DNA of 64,000 nt, from NCBI GenBank assembly GCA_900318145.1, contig ONJM01000013.1:1-64000 (forward strand). The letters run 5' to 3'. The notes below the pieces were generated by a model. The model made no database searches. It had not been told where the DNA came from and saw only the letters and a list, made by a program, of their open reading frames with translations. Numbering within the stretch: the stretch's first letter is position 1; the number at the start of each line of letters is the position of its first letter. This stretch comes from an uncultured Eubacteriales bacterium. Its GTDB lineage: Bacteria > Bacillota > Clostridia > Christensenellales > Aristaeellaceae. This document shows, piece by piece, positions 1 to 10,200 of this stretch. The translations under genes and the position numbers were made by a program.

Positions 1-1
1 G

Positions 2-478
2 GTCTCCGAATACGGCGCGCAGCTGCAGGAAAAGCAGAAGGTTAAGTTCGTATACGGCGTCCTGGAAAAGCAGTTCCATAAGTACTATCTGAAGGCCGCG
101 AACATGAAGGGCATCACCGGCGACAATCTGCTCCGCCTGCTGGAGCTCCGTCTGGACAACGTGGTGTTCCGTCTCGGCCTGGCCAAGACCCGCCGTATGG
201 CCCGCCAGATCGTGAATCACGGACATATCCGTGTCAACGACATCAAGGTGGACATCCCCTCCTATCAGGTGAAGGTAGGCGACAAGATCACCCTGCGTAA
301 GCGCAGCGAGGAAATGGAAATGTTCAAGTCCCTGCGTGAAGGTACCGGCTCCCTGACCCCCAAGTGGCTGAGCTTTGACGCCCAGAACCTGGCCGGTACG
401 GTCGCCGCTCTTCCGACCCGTGAGGATATCGACCTGCAGGTCCAGGAGAACATGATCGTCGAATATTACTCCCGTTAA
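2..478 (+). CDS. rpsD: 30S ribosomal protein S4 (uS4), 5'-truncated by window edge
   Basis: Primary 16S rRNA-binding protein that helps nucleate assembly of the small ribosomal subunit. The frame is already open at base 2 (VSEYGAQLQEKQKVKFVYG), so the start lies upstream of the window; about 158 of the usual ~200 residues are visible. The S4 RNA-binding fold is plain (LLRLLELRLDNVVFRLG, then RQIVNHGHIRVN), and the C-terminus ends in the typical VEYYSR. It is the first gene of a compact rpsD-rpoA-rplQ set, 38 bp ahead of rpoA, the normal Firmicutes order. In many bacteria S4 feeds back on its own operon; the leader is outside the window. Confidence 0.97.
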   Translation, partial: VSEYGAQLQEKQKVKFVYGVLEKQFHKYYLKAANMKGITGDNLLRLLELRLDNVVFRLGLAKTRRMARQIVNHGHIRVNDIKVDIPSYQVKVGDKITLRKRSEEMEMFKSLREGTGSLTPKWLSFDAQNLAGTVAALPTREDIDLQVQENMIVEYYSR

Positions 479-516
479 TGATGAACGGACGACCCGATTG
501 AGGAGGGCAATACGAA

Positions 517-1464
517 ATGATCGTCGAAATCGAAAAAGCCCGCATCGAATGCGTCGAAGTTGGTCAGAACGGTTCTTACGGCCGTTTTGTAGTCGAACCG
601 CTGGAACGCGGTTTCGGCCACACCCTGGGCAACTCCATGCGCCGCGTGCTTCTTTCTTCCCTCCCCGGTGTGGCAGTCTCGTCCGTGCACATCGAAGGTG
701 TGCAGCATGAGTTCACCACGATCCCGGGAGTCAAGGAAGATGTCACGGAGATCATCCTGAACCTGAAGTCCATCGCCTGCAGAATGTTCGCGGAAGGCCC
801 CAAGCAGCTCAATATCGATGTGAAGGGCCCCTTCGAACTGAAAGCCGGGGATATCAGGACAGATGACGAAGTGGAAATCGTAAACCCGGAACTGCATATC
901 GCCACCCTGAACGAAGACGCGCATCTGCAGATGCAGCTGACCATTGAACGGGGCCGCGGCTATGTCAGCGCCGACAAGAACAAGACCGCCAGCATGCCCA
1001 TCGGCGTGATCCCGATTGACTCCATCTTTACCCCTGTGAAGAAGGTTAACTACCTGGTGGAAGACACCCGTGTAGGCCAGATCACCGACTATGACAAGCT
1101 GACCCTCGAAATCTGGACCAACGGAACGCTGAAGCCTGAAGAGGCGATTTCCAGCGCCGCCAAGATCCTGAACGAGCACCTGAACCTGTTCGTCAGCCTG
1201 ACCGACCAGGTCATGCCTGTGAACATGATTCAGCAGGAGGACGACAAGAAAGACAAGGTCCTGGAAATGACGATCGAGGAACTGGATCTTTCCGTCCGCG
1301 CATACAACTGCCTGAAGCGTGCCGGCATCAACAGCGTTGCTGAGCTGGTACAGAAGAATCAGGACGACATGATGAAGGTTCGCAACCTCGGCCGCAAGAG
1401 CCTGGAGGAAGTTGAGCAGAAGCTCAACGCGCTCGGGCTTGGCCTGCGACCCAACGAAGACTAA
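517..1464 (+). CDS. rpoA: DNA-directed RNA polymerase subunit alpha
   Basis: Alpha subunit of RNA polymerase: its dimer is the platform for beta and beta-prime assembly, and its C-terminal domain contacts UP elements and activators. At 315 aa it has the family length. The N-terminal assembly domain (residues ~1-230) shows [20 protein letters not shown], and the C-terminal helix-hairpin-helix domain (~250-312) shows [14 protein letters not shown] and [12 protein letters not shown]. The start is set by AGGAGGGCAATACGAA just before the ATG. It sits between rpsD and rplQ with short gaps, so the three are surely co-transcribed. Confidence 0.98.
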   Translation: MIVEIEKARIECVEVGQNGSYGRFVVEPLERGFGHTLGNSMRRVLLSSLPGVAVSSVHIEGVQHEFTTIPGVKEDVTEIILNLKSIACRMFAEGPKQLNIDVKGPFELKAGDIRTDDEVEIVNPELHIATLNEDAHLQMQLTIERGRGYVSADKNKTASMPIGVIPIDSIFTPVKKVNYLVEDTRVGQITDYDKLTLEIWTNGTLKPEEAISSAAKILNEHLNLFVSLTDQVMPVNMIQQEDDKKDKVLEMTIEELDLSVRAYNCLKRAGINSVAELVQKNQDDMMKVRNLGRKSLEEVEQKLNALGLGLRPNED

Positions 1465-1482
1465 GAGTAGGAGGAATCCCCC

Positions 1483-1995
1483 ATGGCTAACCAACGCAAG
1501 CTGGGTCGCACGGCTGATCAGCGCAAAGCGCTGCTTCGCAATCAGGTGACCAATCTGATCTGGTATGGCCGTATTGAGACGACCATCTCCAAGGCCAAGG
1601 AAGTCCGTCGGATTGCCGACCGGATGATCACCCTGGCTGTGCGCGAATGCGACAACACGGTTTCCGTCACCAAGGAAACCCATAATGACAAGGGACAGCT
1701 TGTCACCCTGGACGTCGTGAACGATGCTCCTTCCAAGCTGCATGCCCGCCGCATCATGATGTCTTACCTGTATGACCTCCAGGAGTCCAAGAAGGACGAC
1801 GAGAACAAGGCTGAATACAGGGAACGCACCAAGGACAACAAGCACCCCGTCGTGGAAAAGCTGTTCCGGGAAATCGGACCCAAGTACAAGGCCCGCAATG
1901 CCGAGAAGAACTGCTCCGGCGGTTACACCCGTATTTATAAGCTCGGACCGCGCCGCGGCGACGCCGCCGAAATGGTCATCCTCGAGCTGATCTGA
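1483..1995 (+). CDS. rplQ: 50S ribosomal protein L17 (bL17), extended form
   Basis: Large-subunit protein near the peptide exit tunnel. The N-terminal part is typical ([20 protein letters not shown], then [17 protein letters not shown]), and the end [22 protein letters not shown] is canonical in pattern. At 170 aa it is longer than the ~120-130 aa form of E. coli or B. subtilis. The extra residues are an internal charged stretch (about 65-130) containing [20 protein letters not shown] and [14 protein letters not shown]. Similar long L17 proteins occur in gut Clostridia as far as I recall. Start follows AGTAGGAGGAATCCCCC. Last gene of the ribosomal operon; a terminator follows 36 bp later. Confidence 0.97.
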   Translation: MANQRKLGRTADQRKALLRNQVTNLIWYGRIETTISKAKEVRRIADRMITLAVRECDNTVSVTKETHNDKGQLVTLDVVNDAPSKLHARRIMMSYLYDLQESKKDDENKAEYRERTKDNKHPVVEKLFREIGPKYKARNAEKNCSGGYTRIYKLGPRRGDAAEMVILELI

Positions 1996-2030
1996 CCGCA
2001 CTTTTTCTTGTACACATCAAGCAAGCAAAC

Positions 2031-2065
2031 GCGTCCTCCCCTTGCACAAGGAGGGCGCATTTTTC
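2031..2065 (+). terminator. Rho-independent terminator of the rpsD-rpoA-rplQ operon
   Basis: A 9-bp stem (GCGTCCTCC at 2031-2039 with GGAGGGCGC at 2050-2058, one G.U pair) is followed by ATTTTTC. It lies 36 bp after the rplQ stop codon and just before the ribosome binding site of the next gene. The T run is short, so some read-through into 2081-2572 is possible. Confidence 0.8.
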
Positions 2066-2080
2066 GAAGGAGCAAATATC

Positions 2081-2572
2081 ATGCAGCTGTATTCCACGCA
2101 AACCGATCTGGCGGTCAGCCGGCGGCTGAACCGGCGCCTGGCTGTTCTTTTCATCGTGACCGGTCTGCTGCTGGCCGTATTTGTCTGGGCGGTGATCACC
2201 CGCACGGAGTGGCTGGCCATGGCTTCCGCCTGTGTGGCCGGATGCTTCGCGATCTTTTTTGCGGATCTTTTCTGCGCGCCGCTGTACCGGTACCGCCGCC
2301 TTGTGCGTTCGGCCGTCTCCGGCCGCAGCCACAGCCGTACACTGGAGTTTGCCCGCCTGGAGCCGGATATTTCGGTTGTGGACGGAGTTCCCTGCCGCAG
2401 TCTCATTTTCCTTGGTGATCCCGATAAGCACGGTTCCAGGGATATGCTCCTGTACTGGGATAACGAAATGCAGCTTCCCGTGATGGAGGCAGGCGCTTTC
2501 TATGCGGTGGAATACACCGGCAAGAACATCATCGGTCTGCAGCCCGCGGAAGCTCCGTCATCCCGCCCTTAA
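2081..2572 (+). CDS. Small membrane protein of unknown function
   Basis: A 163 aa protein I do not recognise. Two hydrophobic segments near the N-terminus (about residues 22-42, AVLFIVTGLLLAVFVWAVI; and ~46-70, MASACVAGCFAIFFADLFCA) form a hairpin in the membrane, followed by a soluble C-terminal domain of ~90 residues with no motif known to me. I start it at the ATG at 2081, preceded by GAAGGAG at good spacing; the earlier in-frame ATG at 2042 lies inside the terminator stem of the previous operon and has no ribosome site. Its last 44 bp overlap, convergently, the 3' end of the DUF4340 gene on the other strand. It may be expressed by read-through from the ribosomal operon. Confidence 0.7.
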   Translation: MQLYSTQTDLAVSRRLNRRLAVLFIVTGLLLAVFVWAVITRTEWLAMASACVAGCFAIFFADLFCAPLYRYRRLVRSAVSGRSHSRTLEFARLEPDISVVDGVPCRSLIFLGDPDKHGSRDMLLYWDNEMQLPVMEAGAFYAVEYTGKNIIGLQPAEAPSSRP

Positions 2573-3998
2573 TCAGATAAAACAGCGTGGACCCGTCCAC
2601 TGTTACAGCGTCATGGACGCCGTCCCAGCCGCACAGCTCCACTGTATGCGTTCCGCCGCTAAGCGTGCGGAACGTATATTTTTTATACGGTTTTTCCCAT
2701 ACCGTTTCCCGGGGGAGCGTTCCGCTGAAGGTAACCGTCAGCAGCCTGTCATATGCGGCTTCAAACGTCTCCCAGGAAACAGGCTCGCCGTTCAGCAGGA
2801 CTTCCCGCCTTTTTTCCTGGTTCTCCTCCGTTCTTTCCGCGTCACGCAGCACATATTCCCGGATCTCCCCGTTCGCTTCCTCTGTCAGGCTTTCCAGGGA
2901 CGCCAGCGGCGTCAGTACAGGATATCTGGCAGTTGTTCCCATGGGATCCGGTTCTGTAAAAACCGAAAGTGTAAAATGGCTTACCGTGAAAATCTCATCG
3001 GCATAGCGCACATAATCCGACAGCTCGTCCCGCGCGTTTCCGATCAGCAGCGTTACGGTACGTTCTCCATGCTCCTGTATATCGTATATGCCTGTCTCGC
3101 CCACTGTGCCGGTGCTTCCCGCCGCCATGTGAAAGATGATTTCCAGCCTGGGTTCCGCCAGCCCGTATTCCGCTGTTTTCTCTCCGTCCGCCGGCGCGGT
3201 GTACGCGCCCAGCCGGATGTTCTCCGCGCTTTTTTTCAGATTCTGTATGGCTTCCTCATCCGCCGGGTATGAAAAAGGAACCGTTACCGCCCAGTTCGAG
3301 GCCGCGTCCCGATCCGTAATCTTCCCCTGCAGCGCCCATTCGGCAAGAATGCTCCCTTCCCGGTCTTTCACAGTAATCCGGTCCAGGAGCGCCGCGTAAA
3401 TCTCCGGCTTTGCCACGGGATGCAGCAGCGCGAATTCCACGTCAAGATCCTCCGCGATTGCGGAAGACAGCGCGTAAAGGCGTCCGTCTCCTTCCGCGGT
3501 CATATAATACCAGCCTTCCTCCAGGCCCGTATCGTTCCCGACGTGTACCGTTGTCACAGTGCCGTCCGTATACCGGGCCGTTACTGTCACCCGCGGCTCC
3601 GCCAGGCCGAAATCCGCGGGGTTTTCCGCGTACACCGAGGAATCCTCGGATAGGATATCTTCATATCGCAGCTGCGTGACAGCTTCCGTCAGCATCTCCG
3701 CAGACTGTGTTTCCGCGTTCCAGTCGCCGCCGCCCTCCGGCTGAAGCGTTCCGTCCTCCGCGCGGATCAGCGTCCATGGTTCCTCTCCCCGCCGCGCCAC
3801 TGTCACGGAAATGAGCTCTGCCGCGTTCCGGTCGGTCAGCAGCCCGCCGTGATCTTCCTGCCGCTGCGGTTTTTCCGCCGGCCTGCCCAGCACGGCCGCT
3901 GAAATAACGCCGCCTGCCAGCAGCGCCAGCGCCGCGGCCATCAGGATTGCCCGGCGGTATTTTCTTTTCCTGTGTATCTTTCGCTCTACCTTCTGCAT
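2529..3998 (-). CDS. DUF4340 domain-containing membrane-anchored protein
   Basis: A 489 aa protein with an N-terminal membrane anchor (residues ~17-37, AILMAAALALLAGGVISAAV) and a long extracytoplasmic part containing repeated DUF4340-type units (e.g. NPADFGLAEPRVTVTARYTDG and YGLAEPRLEIIF). DUF4340 proteins typically sit beside GldA/GldF/GldG-like ABC systems, as here: it lies 40 bp downstream of the fused GldFG gene. The biochemical role is unknown; an accessory role for the ABC complex at the cell surface is an inference from context. Start ATG at 3998 follows GTGAGGAACT. The 3' end overlaps the convergent gene 2081-2572 by 44 bp with no terminator between them. Confidence 0.85.
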   Translation of the reverse strand: MQKVERKIHRKRKYRRAILMAAALALLAGGVISAAVLGRPAEKPQRQEDHGGLLTDRNAAELISVTVARRGEEPWTLIRAEDGTLQPEGGGDWNAETQSAEMLTEAVTQLRYEDILSEDSSVYAENPADFGLAEPRVTVTARYTDGTVTTVHVGNDTGLEEGWYYMTAEGDGRLYALSSAIAEDLDVEFALLHPVAKPEIYAALLDRITVKDREGSILAEWALQGKITDRDAASNWAVTVPFSYPADEEAIQNLKKSAENIRLGAYTAPADGEKTAEYGLAEPRLEIIFHMAAGSTGTVGETGIYDIQEHGERTVTLLIGNARDELSDYVRYADEIFTVSHFTLSVFTEPDPMGTTARYPVLTPLASLESLTEEANGEIREYVLRDAERTEENQEKRREVLLNGEPVSWETFEAAYDRLLTVTFSGTLPRETVWEKPYKKYTFRTLSGGTHTVELCGWDGVHDAVTVDGSTLFYLIKGGMTELPRAADR

Positions 3999-4038
3999 AG
4001 TTCCTCACCGTTCGTCCCCCGTCGGTACCGGCCTCGGA

Positions 4039-6162
4039 TTACCGGCGTCTGCGCAGCACAAGCAGCGCAGCCAGCAGTACGCCCGCGGGCAGCGCGGCCA
4101 GCAGAACCGCGCCCGGCTGAATGCTGCCGACGCCCAGGGCCGGGCGGACAGCTTCCTTTGCCAGAATATCAAGGTCGGACGCGTCCAGGTTCAGCAGGAA
4201 TTCCGCCATCCGGACGATCAGCTGCTGGCAGTCGGTCATGGCATATACCTGTTCGTTGGTCAGTGTCCCGGAGCATCCGACAATACATGCCCGGGATATA
4301 TACCCCCCGGCCGTTACCCGGCGTGCCTGCAGCGCCAGGGCAAAGGGCCCCTCCGGCTCTCCTTCCGCCCGATCCAGGCTGGTTGTTTCTCCTGACAACT
4401 GCTTCAGATAGCTTGTTTTTCCGCTCCGCAGAAGCGTACTCACCAGCAGGTTGCGGTCTGTTCCGTCCGTTTCCTCAAAAGCCCTGCATCCCGGCATCAG
4501 CAGTGTATCCGCGCCTGAGCTCAGCAGATCCGCTGTCAGGTCCGTCGCGCACATTTCCGGAATCAGGTACATTCTGTTTCCGCTGTAGTAGGTCTCCGGC
4601 GCGTTCCGGTCCGCCAGCACAATGCCGCTGAGCGGGACAAAGCCGTAGCTCCGCAGCAGTGCGGAGTAGCCCGGCATCCGGTCCGTCGGATCGCTGTAAT
4701 CGCATGTGAACAGGAAGCTTCCGCCTTTGTCGGCAAGCTCCATGATCCACGACAGCTCTTTCTCGTTCAGATCCTTCTGCGGGCTGAAGAAAACCAGCAT
4801 ATCTTCCGGATCCGGCATGTATTCCGGATCACTCAGGTCGGCGTACACCACTTCAAACCGGTTGGCGGTCAGCAGTCCGTCGAAATGCTTTACCGTTTCC
4901 CCGTCCAGCTCTCCGTGGCCCTGCGCGATCACCACTTTCGGAACGCTTTCACGCGAAACGTAGGAGATTGCGTTGGTTATACTCCGTTCATATGTCCATC
5001 CGGTATAGGTGTATTCGCCTGTATCCGGATCCATTCCAACGCTGACATAGTCTCCGGGCCCGAGAACTCTCCATCTCCCCGTATCCCTGCAATAAACAAT
5101 CAGGGAATTCTCCCCGGGTGTCTCCGTATCCGTGGAGAAACGGCTGATCAGTGCGGGATTCAGGCTTGGATCCAACTGTTCCCACGTCACCTTTTCACCG
5201 GCTGCGGCGTACCGGTCCAGCAGCTCCATCAGCGGCGCGTCCTCGTCTCCTTTGCGGAACAGCGCGTACATGTGAACCGGATGCTTCAGGTTGTCCAGTG
5301 TATCCTGCGTAATGGCGCTGTGGGTGGAAATACTGTTGAAGGAACAGTCTTTTCGCCATCCGTATTTCTTTTCCAGCTGCCCTGCGCCGATATCCATGGC
5401 AATGATGCCGGCGGCCAGCACTGCCAGCATCACCGTGGAATACTTCCTGAAACGGATTCCTCCGCCCTGTTTCTTTTCCAGCCGGTAAACGGTCAGTATC
5501 AGGAACAGCGCAATCACTGACAGGTCAAACAGGATTCCCGCAAAGCTCAGCTGCCCCATCAGGAATGGTTCATTCCGCGCGTACAGCGAGCAGAACCGCA
5601 GCGTACCGGCAATCCATTCGGCCTGTACAGCGTTCTCCAGCAGGTCCAGAATCCAAAGCAGGAAATTCGCGCCGAACGCCAGCACGGCTGCCGTCACAGG
5701 CGTGGAAGCGCATCCGCTCAGGAACAGGTCCAGGGCCGCAAAGGCGCATCCCTGCAGGATAAATCCCAGATAATTCACAGCCAGCTCCGCCGGATATACC
5801 CGCCCGTATACAGCGACAATCAGCGCGTACAGCAGCGTCATTCCCGCGGCCGTCAGCAGCACCGTCACCGCGGCCAGGTATTTCCCCGCGACAATCCGCT
5901 GCAGGGATACCGGGCTGGTCAGCAGCAGCTGGTCCGTTTTCTTCTGCTTTTCCTCCGCCAGCAGCCGCATGGTCAGCACCGGGCTCAGAAGCATCCACAG
6001 ATAGCTCATTTCCCCGATAAAGGTCGGAAGATCCCCGCTGCGCTGGTTCAGTATTTCCAGGTAAAACAGCACGGAGGAAACCGCCAGGAACACGCCCAGA
6101 AACACATACCCGGCTGCCGTAAAAAAGTATCCCTGCATTTCCCGTTTCCAGACTGCCCGCAA
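4039..6162 (-). CDS. Fused ABC permease and GldG-like auxiliary protein
   Basis: A 707 aa natural fusion. Residues ~1-240 are an ABC-2 type permease of the GldF type (six hydrophobic segments, including MLLSPVLTMRLLAEEKQKKT, a typical cytoplasmic loop, then LLLTSPVS). Residues ~250-680 resemble GldG: an extracytoplasmic ABC-associated region with VVIAQGHGELDG and a final membrane helix (AVLLAALPAGVLLAALLVL) ending in basic residues. It pairs with the ATPase immediately upstream (6214-7158) and the DUF4340 protein downstream. Substrate unknown; in Bacteroidota GldAFG is linked to gliding, but Firmicutes copies are not, so no motility role should be assumed. Start is TTG at 6162, 8 bp after AGGAGG. 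Confidence 0.88.
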   Translation of the reverse strand: MRAVWKREMQGYFFTAAGYVFLGVFLAVSSVLFYLEILNQRSGDLPTFIGEMSYLWMLLSPVLTMRLLAEEKQKKTDQLLLTSPVSLQRIVAGKYLAAVTVLLTAAGMTLLYALIVAVYGRVYPAELAVNYLGFILQGCAFAALDLFLSGCASTPVTAAVLAFGANFLLWILDLLENAVQAEWIAGTLRFCSLYARNEPFLMGQLSFAGILFDLSVIALFLILTVYRLEKKQGGGIRFRKYSTVMLAVLAAGIIAMDIGAGQLEKKYGWRKDCSFNSISTHSAITQDTLDNLKHPVHMYALFRKGDEDAPLMELLDRYAAAGEKVTWEQLDPSLNPALISRFSTDTETPGENSLIVYCRDTGRWRVLGPGDYVSVGMDPDTGEYTYTGWTYERSITNAISYVSRESVPKVVIAQGHGELDGETVKHFDGLLTANRFEVVYADLSDPEYMPDPEDMLVFFSPQKDLNEKELSWIMELADKGGSFLFTCDYSDPTDRMPGYSALLRSYGFVPLSGIVLADRNAPETYYSGNRMYLIPEMCATDLTADLLSSGADTLLMPGCRAFEETDGTDRNLLVSTLLRSGKTSYLKQLSGETTSLDRAEGEPEGPFALALQARRVTAGGYISRACIVGCSGTLTNEQVYAMTDCQQLIVRMAEFLLNLDASDLDILAKEAVRPALGVGSIQPGAVLLAALPAGVLLAALLVLRRRR

Positions 6163-6213
6163 CGGTTTCCCCTCCTCTCCCGCGTCAGAATCCCGGATCC
6201 TGCGGCTGTCCGC

Positions 6214-7158
6214 TCATTGGCGGCCGGAGCCGCTGATCACGCGCAGGAAAACCTCTTCCAGGTTTTCCCGCTCCTCCCTCATCATCCGGACCGGCAGTCC
6301 GCTGTCCGCCAGAGTCCGGAACGCCCTGTCCAGCGCCGCGCCGCTGTCTTCTCCCCGGACAGCTGACACCCGGACCTCTGCCACGCCCGTTTCTTCCTCC
6401 GGCAGCGCTTCCGCGTCTTCGAATCCGTCCAGGTGACGCAGCCGTTTCAGCACCGCCGGCGTTTCCCCGGCTATTTTCAGCCGGAGCAGCAGCCTGCCGC
6501 TGTCCGGATGCTCCGCGTCGTAATCCAGCGCCATCCGGCCCTCATCCAGAATGATAACCCGGCTGCATACCTGCTGCACTTCCGACAGGATGTGACTGGA
6601 AAAGATAACCGTATGTTCCCCGCGAAGCCGGCGGATCAGTTCGCGTATTTCCACCGTCTGCTGCGGATCCAGGCCGGTGGTCGGTTCGTCGAAAACCAGG
6701 ATCTCCGGCGCGCCGCACAGGGCCTGGGCAATTCCCGCCCGCTGCCGGTATCCCCTGCTCAGGTGCCCAAGCACCCGCGTCCGGACTTCCCGCAGCCCGC
6801 AAAGCGCAAGGATTTCTTCCACATGGTCCCTGACAGCCTGCTTCTTCACTTCCCGCAGCCGGCATACAAACCGGAGGTAACTTTCCGTCGTCATTTCATC
6901 ATACAGCGGCGGCCGCTCCGGCATATAGCCGATCAGACGCTTGCAGGCCGCCGGATCCTTCGCCATCTCCATGCCGCCGATCCTGATCCGGCCCGCGGAC
7001 GGCGGAAAATAACCGGTGATCAGGTTCAGCAGCGTCGTTTTACCCGCGCCGTTCCTTCCCAGCAGCCCCACCGTTTCTTTTTCTGTTATATGAAAGGAAA
7101 CATCCCGCAGCGCCGTCAGATTGCCGTATTTTTTTGTTACGGATTCCAGTTCAATCAT
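6214..7158 (-). CDS. ABC transporter ATP-binding protein (GldA-like)
   Basis: The 314 aa nucleotide-binding subunit that powers the GldFG-like permease. Walker A is GLLGRNGAGKTTLL (~residues 33-46), the signature is LSRGYRQRAGIAQAL (~134-148) and Walker B is EILVFDEPTTGLDP, with SSHILSEVQQVC as the H-loop. The ~90-residue C-terminal extension is typical of ABC-2 exporter ATPases. Ribosome site GGGAGG six bases before the ATG. The gene lies 48 bp after dnaE and 51 bp before the permease, in the same direction, so it probably belongs to one transcript with them. Confidence 0.93.
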   Translation of the reverse strand: MIELESVTKKYGNLTALRDVSFHITEKETVGLLGRNGAGKTTLLNLITGYFPPSAGRIRIGGMEMAKDPAACKRLIGYMPERPPLYDEMTTESYLRFVCRLREVKKQAVRDHVEEILALCGLREVRTRVLGHLSRGYRQRAGIAQALCGAPEILVFDEPTTGLDPQQTVEIRELIRRLRGEHTVIFSSHILSEVQQVCSRVIILDEGRMALDYDAEHPDSGRLLLRLKIAGETPAVLKRLRHLDGFEDAEALPEEETGVAEVRVSAVRGEDSGAALDRAFRTLADSGLPVRMMREERENLEEVFLRVISGSGRQ

Positions 7159-7206
7159 TTTCGGCCTCCCGCCGCAATTTCTTCGGTTCCCTGCCGCTGC
7201 CGCCGG

Positions 7207-10200
7207 TCACTTCAGGACCACGTTTTCCTTCCCCAGCGCGTTTCCGAGCCGCCGCAGGCAGCTTTCCGAGCCGTTGCACCAGTTGTCCCGCGGGCACAGC
7301 AGCGTAATCTTCTCCGACGGAATGTGCAGATACACGGGAATATTCCCTGCTTCCATTGCCAGCAGAGCGCCGGCCATATCCAGGTTTCTTCGTTCCAGCC
7401 GCAGGAAAAGCTTATGCGGCGCCTTCGACGCCCGCTGGGCATCCGTCATCGTTTCCTCCCTGCCGCGGTCCGGCTCCCCGGTCGCCAGCCTGTTCCATTC
7501 CGCGATCCGGGTTACCCGCTCCGCCAGCAGCTTTGGCGCCTCTTCCTCCCGTACGCTGATCTTCCCGCTGATCACCACCGCCGTGTCTTCCTGCAGAAGC
7601 GGCTGGTACTTTTCATAAATCCTCGGGAATACCAGGCATTCGATCTGTCCGGACATATCCTCCAGCGTCGCAAAGGCCATATAATCGCCTTTCTTCGTGG
7701 CTTTTCCCTTGACCTCTGTCAGGATACCGCCCATATCCACAAAGCGGCCGTCCAGCTCCCGGGCTTCCTCGCCGCTTTCTTCCCCGGCTTCCAGCTGTGC
7801 CGTGCTGAAGGGCATCCGGCCAAGGATTTCCCTGTATTCGTCCAGCGGATGCCCGCTCATATAGACGCCGGCCGCTTCCTTCTCCATCTGGAGCTTCACC
7901 CGCTGCGGGCAGTCCGGAATCTCCGGCAGTGTGATCTGCGCTTCAAACAGGGGCTGGTCGTCGCCTCCGAACATGTCAAACAGGCTTACCTGTCCGTCCA
8001 CGTTCTTCCGCCTGGCGGACTGATTTGCGTCCATGGCCCGTTCATATACCGCCAGCATCTGCGGACGGTTCGCCTGCATGGTGTCGAAAGCGCCGGCCTT
8101 GATCAGGCTCTCCACAACGCGCTTGTTGCATTCCGACGTGTCCACCCGCCTGCAGAAGTCAAAGATATCCCGGTATGCTCCGTTGCTTTCCCGTTCTCTG
8201 CGGATCGCGTTCACCGCGTTTTCCCCGACGCTCTTCACGGCGCCCAGGCCAAAGAGAATTGCCGGTTTTCCTTCCCGGTCCGTATCCACGGTGAATTTCC
8301 ACCGGCTCCGGTTCACATCCGGCGGCAGCACCGCGATGCCTCTTCCCCGGCAGTACTGGATGTATCCGGCGATTTTCCCCGTGTTGCCGTATACGCTGTT
8401 CAGCATCGCCGCCATAAACTGAACCGGATAATAACGCTTCAGCCAGGCTGTCTGCATCGCCACCACGCCGTAGGCCGCGGCGTGGGATTTATTGAAGGCA
8501 TAGCTGGCAAAGGAAATCATCTCGTCATAGATTTCGTTGGCCACCTGTTCCGGTACACCGTTGCGCACGCATCCCGGCACGGTTACTTTGCCGTCCTTGT
8601 CCGTCAGCCCGTGGACGAAAATCTCCCGTTCCTCGTCCATGACCTTATGCTTTTTCTTGGCCATCGCCCGCCGCACCAGGTCGCTCCGGCCGTAGCTGTA
8701 TCCCGCCAGATCCCGTACGATCTGCATCACCTGTTCCTGGTAAACCATGCAGCCGTAGGTCACGTCCAGAATCGGGCGCAGCTTTTCCGTTTTATATTTT
8801 ACGCTGGCAGGATTGACTTTCCCCGCGATATACCGCGGAATGGAATCCATGGGCCCCGGCCGGTACAGGGAAATCGCCGCGATAATATCCTCGAAGCAGG
8901 ACGGTTTCATGCTTGTCAGGAAGCCGGTCATTCCGGCGCCTTCCATCTGGAACACGCCCTCCGTGTCCCCCCGGCTGATCATGTCGTATACGCTGGGATC
9001 GTCCAGCGGGATATCCTCAGGTTTCATATCTCTTCCCGCTTCGCGCATCATATCCAGTGTATCCCGGATTACCGTCAGGGTCCGCAGCCCGAGGAAGTCC
9101 ATTTTCAGCAGTCCCAGCCGCTCGATGGTGCCCATGGGATACTGCGTGGTGATTACTTCGTCGTTGCGCTGCAGCGGCACGTATTCCATCACGGGTTTTC
9201 CCGTGATCAGCACGCCCGCCGCGTGGGTGGACGCGTGGCGCGGCATGCCTTCCAGCGTCAGCGCTGTATCGATCAGTTCCTTTACGCGCGGCTGATCGTC
9301 ATACATCTGCCGCAGGGAAGGCGACAGGTTCAGCGCCTTTTCCAGCGTCATGCCCAGATCCATGGGCACCGCCTTTGCCACCGCGTCCGTTTCCTGGTAG
9401 CTCATGCCCAGCACCCTGCCCACATCGCGCACGACGCCCCGCGCCGCCATGGTGCCGAAGGTGATAATCTGGCTTACGTGGTCCGCTCCGTATTTCCGCG
9501 CGACGTAATCGATAACCTCCTGCCGCCGTTCGTAGCAGAAATCCACGTCGATATCCGGCATGGAAATCCGTTCCGGATTCAGAAAACGCTCAAAAAGCAG
9601 CTGGTAGCGGAGTGGATCCAGCATCGTGATGCCGAGGGAATAAGCCACGATGGATCCGGCGCCGCTTCCGCGTCCGGGACCGACCATGATTCCGTGCGAT
9701 TTCGCGTAATGAATGAAATCCCATACGATCAGGAAATAATCCACATAGCCCATCTGTTCGATGGTGCTCAGCTCATATTCCAGCCGTGTGTACGGTTCGT
9801 CCCCTTCCTTCGCGTCCGGATACAGCCGGCGGATTCCCTCGCCGCACAGACGCCGGAGCATCTGCTGGGCTGTCTCGCCCTCCGGTACGGGATAGTGCGG
9901 AAGCCTGGTTACGCCGAACTCAAAAGTTACGTTGCAACGCTCCGCGATTTCCTTCGTCCGGTCCACCGCGTCCGGAACCTGCCGGAAAAGCGCGCGCATT
10001 TCCTCTTCGCTTTTGACGTACAGTTCCCCGGTTTCCATCCGCATCCGCTGTTCATCCGCCAGGGTTTTCCCGGTCTGGATGCACATCAGCACTTCCTGTG
10101 CGTGTGCGTCTTTTTTCTCCAGGTAATGGCAGTCGTTCGTGGCAACCAGAGGCACGTCCATTTCCCGTGCAATCGCAATCAGGCGGGGGAGAACCGTCTT

